Shown: positions 15,259 through 21,063 of the stretch, one piece after another | Layout: every line of letters begins with the position of its first letter | Position numbering within the stretch: position 1 is the first letter of the stretch | Assembly (NCBI GenBank): GCA_028289305.1 | Contig: JANQQO010000272.1 | Span: 1 to 21,063, forward strand | Reading direction: 5' to 3' | DNA from: Rickettsiales bacterium | GTDB lineage: Bacteria > Pseudomonadota > Alphaproteobacteria > Rickettsiales > JANQQO01 | Length of the DNA: 21,063 nt | Notes under the pieces: model-generated | The model's database searches: none | Told to the model about the DNA's origin: nothing | What the model saw: only the letters and a program-made list of their open reading frames with translations | Translations under genes and position numbers: made by a program

Positions 15259-15333
15259 GTCATTCCAGCGGAAGCTGGAATCCAGAACATTTACAATATA
15301 ATAACTGGATCCCAGCTCAAGGCTGGGATGACA
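15259..15333. repeat. Dispersed palindromic intergenic repeat, copy B
   Basis: Two half-elements face each other. The first is GTCATTCCAGC-GGAA-GCTGGAATCCAG (15259-15285, with the perfect stem TTCCAGC/GCTGGAA). The second is CTGGATCCCAGC-TCAAG-GCTGGGATGACA (15305-15333). They are separated by 19 AT-rich bases. The outer GTCAT/ATGAC and inner CCAG/CTGG motifs are the same as in copies A and C. Confidence 0.85.
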
Positions 15334-15359
15334 ATAGGCTACGCTGTGCTTGCGCTATT

Positions 15360-16250
15360 TCACCCACGCACATTCAGTAAATGGCACACCGCCCGGGTCA
15401 GGGTGGCATTATTCAGCGTATAAAAATGGATATGCTCCACCCCGCCAGCGTAGAGAATACGGCATTGTTCTGCGGCAATCGCTGCAGCGGTAATGCGGTG
15501 CAGTTCCGGCTGTTCGGCCACCGGTTCCAGCAATTCCGCCACCCAGGGTGGGATCGTCGCCCCACACATCGCGCTAAACTTCACCAATTGCGCATAATTC
15601 TTCACCGGGATAATCCCTGGCACAATCGGGATGGTGATGCCCTTTGCCCGCGCCTTATCGACAAAATCAAAATAAAGCTCCGTATCAAAGAAATATTGCG
15701 TGATCGCCCGGTCCGCACCCGCATCCACCTTGCGTTTGAGATATTCCAAATCGGCTTCTGCACTTTCTGCCTCTGGGTGTACTTCGGGAAAACACGCCAC
15801 GCTGATTTCAAAATCACCGATTTTCTTAATCCCTTCAATCAAATCCACCGCATGCGGGTAGCCGCCCGGGTGCGGCGTGTATTTCTCCTCGCCGCCCGGC
15901 GGGTCGCCGCGCAGTGCTACGATATGCCGCACGCCCACCTCCCAATATCCACGAATCACCGCATCAATCTCTTCCTGCGTCGCCGCCACACAGGTCAGGT
16001 GTGCTGCGGGTTTCAGCTCCGTCTCCTTTAAAATACGCGCTACGGTTTGGTGCGTGCGCTCCCGCGTACTTCCGCCAGCACCATAGGTCACAGAAACAAA
16101 TTCCGGCTGCAGTGGCGCGAGCTCGGTTATTGTCTGCCATAGCTCCTCCTCCATACGCTCGGTTTTCGGCGGAAAAAACTCAAACGACACGCGGGGCGCG
16201 CCCGACTCTCCAAGCGTTTTTAAAGAAGGAAGTGTAATGTTCTGGGACAT
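15360..16250 (-). CDS. metF: 5,10-methylenetetrahydrofolate reductase
   Basis: MetF is an FAD-dependent enzyme that reduces 5,10-methylene-THF to 5-methyl-THF for methionine synthesis. The 296-residue product is the normal bacterial length. The catalytic glutamate lies in FEFFPPKT (23-30, E24). Flavin/folate-site motifs are YGAGGSTRERT (56-66), HLTC (84-87) and ALRGDPPGG (112-120), followed by QYFFD near residue 185. The ATG at 16250 has AAGGA nine bases upstream. A longer in-frame start at 16310 would add 20 basic residues foreign to the family. The gene is divergent from mlaA across 164 bases. I saw no recognisable SAM or SAH riboswitch there. Confidence 0.96.
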   Translation of the reverse strand: MSQNITLPSLKTLGESGAPRVSFEFFPPKTERMEEELWQTITELAPLQPEFVSVTYGAGGSTRERTHQTVARILKETELKPAAHLTCVAATQEEIDAVIRGYWEVGVRHIVALRGDPPGGEEKYTPHPGGYPHAVDLIEGIKKIGDFEISVACFPEVHPEAESAEADLEYLKRKVDAGADRAITQYFFDTELYFDFVDKARAKGITIPIVPGIIPVKNYAQLVKFSAMCGATIPPWVAELLEPVAEQPELHRITAAAIAAEQCRILYAGGVEHIHFYTLNNATLTRAVCHLLNVRG

Positions 16251-16414
16251 CTGATATATCCTTGGTTTTCCCTCCACCCGTGGCTTTTTTGCAACGTGGT
16301 GCACACGCATTTAACATCAACACACCCAAAATCACAAACTTTAACTTTGCAAAGCCAGATAAAGTGTATAAAAACGAGTCCGGACTGCCCACTATTCTAA
16401 AGCGAGGCTCAGAT
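16251..16414. promoter_or_regulatory. Divergent metF/mlaA intergenic region
   Basis: On the plus strand TATAAA at 16367-16372 matches a -10 box at five of six positions, but the -35 region is poor. A perfect ten-base palindrome, CTTTGCAAAG, sits at 16345-16354, just upstream. No clear minus-strand promoter for metF stands out. The palindrome could be an operator serving either gene, though a ten-base AT-rich palindrome may be chance. Confidence 0.35.
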
Positions 16415-17176
16415 ATGGCACGTTTAAAAACAATTAGCTTTGCCCTGATGGCAGCAACACTTCTGTTGATTCCGCTTCTGCCACAAGCGCAGCGTACCAG
16501 CGTGGGTATTGAGATTACGGGTAACCGCCCAGAAGATGTAGAAGCCGTAAAGATTGAAGATCCATTTGAAGGTGCCAACCGTAACGTGTTTGGCTTCAAC
16601 GAAGGGGTGGATGAAATGTTCCTTGAGCCCGTTTCTCGTGGCTATGTCGCTGTGGTGCCAGAATGGGGCCGCAATCGGGTGGGTAATTTTCTTTCCAACT
16701 TAGATGAGCCCGTCACCTTCGTTAGCTCGGTGCTACAAGGTGATGTTGACAATGCATTCACGTCGTTCTGGCGTTTTGTAATAAATAGCACGATTGGTAT
16801 TGGCGGTCTGTTTGATCAGGCGCAATACGCAGGCTTAGAAAAGCGTGAAGAAGATTTTGGTCAAACCCTCGCCGTAGGCGGGGCGGATTCTGGCTCTTAT
16901 GTCGTGCTGCCGCTATTGGGCCCTTCTTCCGTGCGGGATACGGTGGGCTTGGTGGTTGATTCTTTCATCAACCCATTTAACTATGTGAGTGGCGGTCTCA
17001 TCGCCGCACGGGCCATCACCGATGCGGTGAATAGTCGTTCTAACGCACTTGAACTTACTGATGAGATCGAGCGTACTTCCTTCGATCCTTATGCTACCTT
17101 TAAAAGCGCCTATACGCAGCAACGTGCTGATGCGGTGCGTAATGGTGTAACTCCTACCGGGCAGGAGCCGAACTAA
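16415..17176 (+). CDS. mlaA: MlaA (VacJ) family outer-membrane lipid asymmetry protein
   Basis: MlaA removes misplaced phospholipids from the outer leaflet of the outer membrane and passes them to the periplasmic carrier MlaC. Family motifs in the 253-residue protein are DPFEGANRNVFGFN (49-62), LDEPVTF (96-102), FVINSTIGIGGLFD (121-134) and SYVVLPLLGPSSVRD (161-175). The N-terminus (residues 1-26) is a clear signal sequence, but it has no cysteine. The lipobox expected of a classical MlaA lipoprotein is therefore missing, and cleavage would be by signal peptidase I or absent. GAGG lies eight bases before the ATG at 16415. mlaC follows three bases after the stop, so the two form an operon. The other Mla genes (mlaB, D, E, F) are not here. 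Confidence 0.93.
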   Translation: MARLKTISFALMAATLLLIPLLPQAQRTSVGIEITGNRPEDVEAVKIEDPFEGANRNVFGFNEGVDEMFLEPVSRGYVAVVPEWGRNRVGNFLSNLDEPVTFVSSVLQGDVDNAFTSFWRFVINSTIGIGGLFDQAQYAGLEKREEDFGQTLAVGGADSGSYVVLPLLGPSSVRDTVGLVVDSFINPFNYVSGGLIAARAITDAVNSRSNALELTDEIERTSFDPYATFKSAYTQQRADAVRNGVTPTGQEPN

Positions 17177-17179
17177 TCT

Positions 17180-17779
17180 ATGATGGTTAAAACACGCATC
17201 ATACTCGTAGTTCTGATTGGTGTGCTCGCATGGGCGCCAGCGGCGCATGCGAATGTGGATCAGGCGCAGAAATTCGTCACCGATCTGGGCGATCGCGTCA
17301 TTAACATTCTTTCTTCCACCCAATCCAGCGGCCAGAAAGAAGAAACATTAAAAAATATCTTCCGCAATGCGGTAGATACAAACTGGATGGGCCGCTTTGT
17401 ACTCGGCCGCTATTATCGCACCATCAAGCCAGACCAACAGAAGCGCTATCTGAATCTCTATGAAGAGTTCTTAATCCAGATGTATATCCCGCGTTTCCGC
17501 GAATTCGCAGGTCAGGAGCTGCAGATCAACCAGGTGCACGATGCGGGCAAGGGCGAATATTTTGTCTATACTGAAATAGTTCCGAACAAAAACGAGCCTT
17601 CAGTACGCGTTGATTACCGCATTCGCAAAAACGGCGATAGCTTTAAGATTGTGGACATCGTCGGTGAGGGCATCAGCCTCATCACCACCCAGCGCTCAGA
17701 TTTCGGCGGGCTCATCTCGCGTAAAGGTTCGGATTACTTCATCGACAAGCTCGAGCAACGCGTCCGCTCCGCGAAATAA
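17180..17779 (+). CDS. mlaC: MlaC-type periplasmic phospholipid-binding protein
   Basis: MlaC (Tol-Ttg2/toluene-tolerance family) carries phospholipids between MlaA at the outer membrane and the MlaFEDB complex at the inner membrane. The 199-residue protein has a signal peptide ending AAHA-N (cleavage after residue 24). The family core includes NAVDTNWMGRFVLGRYYR (about 64-81) and YLNLYEEFLIQMYIPRF (about 91-107). The C-terminal section has YRIRKNGDSFKIVDIVGEGISL, given here only in outline, near residues 147-168. Two ATG codons stand together at 17180 and 17183 with GGAG 13 bases ahead. The three-base gap to mlaA suggests translational coupling. Confidence 0.92.
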   Translation: MMVKTRIILVVLIGVLAWAPAAHANVDQAQKFVTDLGDRVINILSSTQSSGQKEETLKNIFRNAVDTNWMGRFVLGRYYRTIKPDQQKRYLNLYEEFLIQMYIPRFREFAGQELQINQVHDAGKGEYFVYTEIVPNKNEPSVRVDYRIRKNGDSFKIVDIVGEGISLITTQRSDFGGLISRKGSDYFIDKLEQRVRSAK

Positions 17780-17800
17780 ATTTCACCATTCTTTCTGTTT

Positions 17801-17940
17801 GTCATCCCCCTGGCACGTGTTTTTGCTATCACTGGATTCCAGTCTCCTTCTTCGCATAAAGCTTCGGAGGACAGGTTTACTGAAATGACAAGAAATAAAA
17901 AGCAAAAACCGTGAGTGAGCGAAGCGAATAAGCAGGGGGA
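17801..17940. repeat. Dispersed palindromic intergenic repeat, copy C
   Basis: The best-defined unit is 17832-17889, from CTGGATTCCAG to AAATGAC. It matches the reverse complement of copy A at about 46 of 59 positions. It is preceded by GTCATCCCCCTG (17801-17812), whose CATCCCCCTG is answered by CAGGGGGAT about 120 bases on (17933-17941), giving an outer inverted repeat. The region fills the gap between the convergent mlaC and tadA genes and has no T-tailed terminator. Confidence 0.8.
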
Positions 17941-17971
17941 TCCATCTCTCGTGTTGTTTTGCTTGTGCCAT

Positions 17972-18430
17972 TCACCCACGTTTCCCTTTAAAGAAATCCT
18001 GTAAAAGCTGTTCGGCACGGGTTTCGCCAATGCCGCCATATACTTCTGGGGTATGATGGCATGAGGAGCTATTGAAAATCCGTGGGCCGTGTTCCACCCC
18101 ACCCATTTTCGCATCTTGCGCGCCATAAAACAGCCGCCGTATGCGGGCAAGCGCAATCGCCTGCGCGCACATAGGGCAGGGCTCCAGCGTCACATAGAGA
18201 TCGCACGTCACCAGCTTTGCCGCACCCAGCACCTCACACGCTTCCCGTATCACCAGCATCTCCGCATGTGCTGTTGGGTCGCGCCGCGCCTCTACCTCAT
18301 TCCCCGCTGCAGCCACTACCACATCACGTGCGCTGTCAACAATCACCGCGCCCACCGGTACTTCGTCGCGGTCGCGCGCTTTTTCCGCCTCGGCAAACGC
18401 CTGTTCCATATAGGGTGATTCGGTAATCAT
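17972..18430 (-). CDS. tadA: tRNA-specific adenosine deaminase
   Basis: TadA deaminates A34 to inosine in the anticodon wobble position of tRNA-Arg(ACG). The 152-residue protein has the cytidine-deaminase-fold zinc site: HAE at 55-57 (H55 ligand, E57 proton shuttle) and PCPMCA, with C85 and C88. The RLFYGAQDAKMGG stretch after it is typical of TadA and GuaD relatives. The tail FNSSSCHHTPEVYGGIG resembles the TadA C-terminal helix region. A guanine deaminase is less likely from the motif spacing. The ATG at 18430 overlaps the folP stop by four bases (ATGA), so translation is coupled to folP. Confidence 0.93.
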   Translation of the reverse strand: MITESPYMEQAFAEAEKARDRDEVPVGAVIVDSARDVVVAAAGNEVEARRDPTAHAEMLVIREACEVLGAAKLVTCDLYVTLEPCPMCAQAIALARIRRLFYGAQDAKMGGVEHGPRIFNSSSCHHTPEVYGGIGETRAEQLLQDFFKGKRG

Positions 18431-19224
18431 GCTGCCTCCTCACGCAGCGCGGCCACATTCCCCGCCACATCATGCACGCGTATATACGCTACGCCATGCG
18501 CTGCCAAATCCTTTGAAAGTGCGTGCGTTGCTGCATCCCGTGCCTCTAGCTCCATATCGTCTGTATAGAGCGTTAAGAACGATTTGCGCGAATGCCCCAC
18601 CAGCACAGGCACGCCCAGCGCCGTTAATGCCGCAATCCCTTCTATCAAGGTACGCGATTGCTCCGCGGTCTTCCCAAAGCCAATCCCCGGGTCGATAATA
18701 ATACGCTCCCTAGTAATACCCGCTGCCTCCAGCGCTTCCAGCCGCGCCTTCGCCCAGGCTACTATTTCTTCCACCACATCCACTTCCGCAGGCAATACCC
18801 GTTCTTTCTCCGCCGGCACGCTCAGGCTATGCATCACCACCAGCTGCGCTTCTGAATTCTTCACCACCTCTACCAGCGCCGGGTCGGCCCCGCCAGAAAC
18901 ATCGTTGATCCAATCCACCCCACCCAGCGCCAGTGCTTTCTGCGCCGTTGCTGCATGGCGGGTATCGACGCTAATCGCTGCTGCCAACGGCTGCGCCTTG
19001 AGTAACTCCAGCACCGGCTCCAGCCGCGCCCATTCTTCCTCCGGCTGCACCGCCGCTGCTCCCGGCCGTGTTGATTCCGCACCAATATCAATCACTACAG
19101 CACCTTCCTTCACCATGCGCGCTGCATGCTGATACGCCGCCTCTGCCTCCGCATAGGTCCCTCCATCAGAGAACGAATCCGGCGTCACATTCACAATGCC
19201 AACAATCTGCGTATTTATATGCAT
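18427..19224 (-). CDS. folP: Dihydropteroate synthase
   Basis: FolP condenses p-aminobenzoate with dihydropterin pyrophosphate to form dihydropteroate, and is the target of sulfonamides. The 265-residue TIM-barrel protein shows GIVNVTPDSFSDGG (9-22), DIGAESTRPGA (46-56), INDVSGG (near 105-111), DPGIGFGKT (about 184-192) and GHSRKS (210-215), all with the expected key residues. The start ATG at 19224 has AAGG almost touching it, so initiation is probably helped by coupling to folK, whose stop is three bases upstream. With folK it makes consecutive steps of folate synthesis. folB is not in the window. Confidence 0.96.
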   Translation of the reverse strand: MHINTQIVGIVNVTPDSFSDGGTYAEAEAAYQHAARMVKEGAVVIDIGAESTRPGAAAVQPEEEWARLEPVLELLKAQPLAAAISVDTRHAATAQKALALGGVDWINDVSGGADPALVEVVKNSEAQLVVMHSLSVPAEKERVLPAEVDVVEEIVAWAKARLEALEAAGITRERIIIDPGIGFGKTAEQSRTLIEGIAALTALGVPVLVGHSRKSFLTLYTDDMELEARDAATHALSKDLAAHGVAYIRVHDVAGNVAALREEAA

Positions 19225-19227
19225 GCC

Positions 19228-19734
19228 TTACAGCGCCGTTTTGGCAAACTCCTCCACCGGTGCATCCGCAAAGCGTGCCGCTAGCGCCTCTGCCGTTTCT
19301 TTTAACTCAGGGTGCACCCATTCCGTCCACACTTCCGCAAAAGGTACCATCGCAAAGGCTCGCTCCGTCACATGTGGGTGAGGGATAACCAGCTCTCCGT
19401 CATGCACCACTTCTTCACCATAGGCTAATATATCCACATCAATCTCCCGCGGCGCCCATTGTTCCTCGTGCTTGGTGCGCCCTACAGCCCGCTCTACATC
19501 CTGCACGGCGTGCAGCAATGCTTGAGGTGTCAGCGCTGTTTCCACCAACACGGCCATATTCAAAAAATCTATATCCCACTCGGCAGGTGCATCCTCAGTC
19601 AGCAACGCTTTTGACGTATAAATCGCAGACTGTACCACAATCGGCCCACAGGTTTTCCCCACCAGCTCCACCGCATGCACCAGATAGGCGTGCCTATCTC
19701 CCATATTCGAGCCTAGGCCTAAAACGCTATGCAA
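19228..19734 (-). CDS. folK: 6-hydroxymethyl-dihydropterin pyrophosphokinase
   Basis: FolK (HPPK) transfers pyrophosphate from ATP to 6-hydroxymethyl-7,8-dihydropterin, the step before FolP. The 168-residue protein has the N-terminal GLGSNMGDR motif (6-14), the signature WAPREIDVDILAY (93-105) with metal-binding D99 and D101, and IPHPHVTERAF (117-127). The start is TTG at 19734. The next ATG lies inside the conserved GSNMGD motif and would remove the first strand, so it cannot be the start. Only one base separates TTG from the popZ-like stop, so translation is probably coupled. The weak GAAGAG site is compatible with that. Confidence 0.94.
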   Translation of the reverse strand: MHSVLGLGSNMGDRHAYLVHAVELVGKTCGPIVVQSAIYTSKALLTEDAPAEWDIDFLNMAVLVETALTPQALLHAVQDVERAVGRTKHEEQWAPREIDVDILAYGEEVVHDGELVIPHPHVTERAFAMVPFAEVWTEWVHPELKETAEALAARFADAPVEEFAKTAL

Positions 19735-19735
19735 T

Positions 19736-20482
19736 TTACTCTTCGGGAAGGAGTTTTTTGATTTCTTTTTGTACCAGACGCTCCACGATCACAGGCAAAT
19801 TTTCATTCAGCCACTCAGCCAGCAAGGGTTTGAGCGATTCTGCAACTAAATCTTCCAATGTATTGCCTGAACGGAATGTCGGTGAATCAATTTCTGGTTT
19901 GGGGATATTATCTGCAAGCTCTTGCAGTGCTTCGCCAGAGGCTTTCGCAGATTCTTCTGATAGCAGCGCCTCTTTTTTCTCGGAGTCTTCTTTTGCAGGT
20001 GCATCTTTTGCTGCGGGTGCAGGCTCTTCTGCAGCAGGCTCCTCGGCTGGTTTTTCTTCTGCCGCGGCTTCTTTTTTATCGTCTTCTAACGCGGCATCGA
20101 TATTATCCAGCACATCCTCTGTCTTTTCTGCCGGCGCTTCGTCAGCCGACGCTTCTTCCGCAGGTGCTTCCTCAACAGCAGGTTCTTCAGCCGGTGGCTC
20201 TTCGGCCGGCGCCTCTTCGGCTGGTGGCTCCTCTTTCTTTTCTTCCTCCGCTGGGGCTTCTTCTGCTTCCTCAGTCAGCTCGAGCACCTCTTCTTCTGCG
20301 GGGGCTTCCTCAGCCGGCGCCTCTTCCTTTGCCTCTTCTTCGGCTGGGGCTTCTTCTTTTTTCTCTTCGTCTTCGGCCATCTCTTTATCTCCTGCAATCA
20401 CGTCTCGGATGGAGCTTAGCACATCCTCCATCGATTCGTCGCTCTCCCCAGTTTTTTCTTCTGTTGCCTCTTCGGTTGCCAT
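19736..20482 (-). CDS. popZ: PopZ-like polar organising protein (DUF2497)
   Basis: PopZ of alphaproteobacteria forms a condensate at the cell pole, anchoring the chromosome origin through ParB and recruiting cell-cycle proteins. The 248-residue product has the same three parts. A short N-terminal amphipathic helix is at ESMEDVLSSIRDVIAGD (16-32). A long Pro/Glu/Ala-rich acidic linker spans about 35-180. A C-terminal oligomerisation block is at NTLEDLVAESLKPLLAEWL (207-225) followed by NLPVIVERLVQKEIKKLL. The linker is longer and more repetitive (APAEE units) than in Caulobacter. A second helix-like motif, TEDVLDNIDAALEDD (121-135), sits inside the linker. The gene lies between a tolC-like gene and folK on one strand. 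Family call good, function by homology. Confidence 0.88.
   Translation of the reverse strand: MATEEATEEKTGESDESMEDVLSSIRDVIAGDKEMAEDEEKKEEAPAEEEAKEEAPAEEAPAEEEVLELTEEAEEAPAEEEKKEEPPAEEAPAEEPPAEEPAVEEAPAEEASADEAPAEKTEDVLDNIDAALEDDKKEAAAEEKPAEEPAAEEPAPAAKDAPAKEDSEKKEALLSEESAKASGEALQELADNIPKPEIDSPTFRSGNTLEDLVAESLKPLLAEWLNENLPVIVERLVQKEIKKLLPEE
19960..20375 (-). repeat. Low-complexity Glu/Pro/Ala repeats inside the PopZ-like gene
   Basis: Degenerate tandem units coding for APAEE, PPAEE and KKEE run through the linker. The DNA shows recurring GCTGGNGCTTCTTC/CTCTTCGGCNGG-like units on the plus strand. Repeats of this kind change copy number easily, so linker length may vary between strains. Confidence 0.7.
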
Positions 20483-20515
20483 TGTGCCACCATAACATTA
20501 ACTAATTAGTGTACG

Positions 20516-21063
20516 TTAAAAGCCAATGGGTTTAAAGCGCACACGATCATGATATTCTTCAGGATCGTAAAAATCTACATCCAACCCAAGTGCCGCTACG
20601 GTCAGTTCACCCATCACCGCTTTTAAATTATACAGCGCAATCACCTCATTACGCCGTGCGCTTACCAGATTCACTTGCGCAACAAATAACTCCTGCTCGG
20701 CATCCAACACATCTAGCGTAGTACGAGAGCCAACATCCGCCTCTTGCCGTACGCCTTCCAGCGCTACTTTTGCCGCTCTTACAGCATCTTCAGTTGAGAC
20801 AATCGTCGCACGTGCCGTTTCCACATCTTTCCAGGCATTCGTTGCACTTTCTACCGTAGCATTGCGAATTTCCTCAAATTCTTGCATGCGCCGCTCTGCA
20901 GTCTGCTTTGATTGCCGTACTCGTGAATATTCCGCGCCAGATTGGTAAAGTGGCACCGTCACATTCAGCGTTACCGAATTTGTTTCCCGCTCGTCAGAGA
21001 CGAAAAAATCGCCCAAGCCTTCTTCACGCCGATGCGTGCCGACCACAGACGCGGTGGGTAAAA
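20516..21063 (-). CDS. tolC: TolC-family outer membrane channel, 3' part only
   Basis: The frame stays open to the window edge, so the gene is cut at its 5' side. A GTG at 21046 is internal, preceded by in-frame LPTAS. The 182 visible codons match the C-terminal half of TolC-type trimeric outer-membrane channels. A beta strand comes first (SVTLNVTVPLYQSGAEYSRVR, in outline). Long coiled-coil helices follow, with the hallmark VGSRTTLDVLDAEQELF around the second repeat and ARRNEVIALYNLKAVMG near the end. Such channels export proteins or drugs together with an inner-membrane pump. Which pump is unknown, and the orphan ABC-2 permease at 2912 is too distant to link. The popZ-like gene follows after 33 bases. 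Confidence 0.9.
   Translation of the reverse strand, partial: LPTASVVGTHRREEGLGDFFVSDERETNSVTLNVTVPLYQSGAEYSRVRQSKQTAERRMQEFEEIRNATVESATNAWKDVETARATIVSTEDAVRAAKVALEGVRQEADVGSRTTLDVLDAEQELFVAQVNLVSARRNEVIALYNLKAVMGELTVAALGLDVDFYDPEEYHDRVRFKPIGF

Noticed and set aside
16251..16414. Possible SAM-type riboswitch before metF
   Set aside because: I looked for SAM-II and SAH-like conserved blocks in the leader and did not find a convincing match.
19518..20495. 325-codon plus-strand frame rich in Ser/Ala opposite the PopZ-like gene
   Set aside because: It is an antisense shadow of the Glu/Pro/Ala repeats (GAA/GAG read backwards as TTC/CTC, GCN as serine-like runs). It has no promoter or homology.

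Overview
The window looks like a stretch of alphaproteobacterial chromosome of roughly 50% GC. The evidence is a PopZ-type polar organiser (DUF2497 C-terminal helix block), an adjacent mlaA-mlaC pair, the rimP-nusA-infB-rbfA-truB-rpsO-pnp cluster, and an alphaproteobacterial-style acidic IF-2 N-terminus. Most genes are housekeeping. I see no tRNA, rRNA, CRISPR array, transposase or phage gene.

Layout. Positions 1-570 (+) hold the last codons of an unknown gene and a gamma-class carbonic anhydrase. At 584-705 there is a large nested inverted repeat between convergent genes. Positions 700-5311 (-) hold argF and argD (arginine biosynthesis, with a good promoter at 2854-2881), an ABC-2 permease without its ATPase, a SprA-related putative metalloprotease, and an unrecognised 7-TM-like membrane protein closed by its own terminator. 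Positions 5584-14272 (-) are the transcription/translation cluster, transcribed rimP, nusA, infB, rbfA, truB, rpsO, pnp. It has a candidate promoter and a T-tailed hairpin upstream of rimP, a terminator-like hairpin after rpsO and a strong terminator after pnp. The ylxR gene often found between nusA and infB is absent.

Positions 14273-14758 are a 486-bp intergenic region. It contains a palindromic repeat and a near-consensus sigma-70 promoter with direct repeats, a dyad and a perfect 10-bp hairpin. These lead into a small unknown four-TM protein (14759-15166, +), which is followed by a bidirectional terminator shared with metF (15360-16250, -). Divergent from metF are mlaA and mlaC (+), for phospholipid traffic. 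The last block (-), read from the right edge, is a truncated tolC-like gene, popZ-like, folK, folP and tadA.

How the genes work together. The central cluster couples ribosome maturation (RimP, RbfA, TruB, S15), initiation (IF-2), transcription elongation (NusA) and RNA turnover (PNPase). FolK and FolP are consecutive folate steps, and MetF uses the folate pool. MlaA and MlaC belong to one outer-membrane lipid pathway. The least explained parts are the two membrane proteins, the elaborate promoter before 14759, the inverted repeat at 584-705, and a dispersed palindromic repeat family with three copies here.
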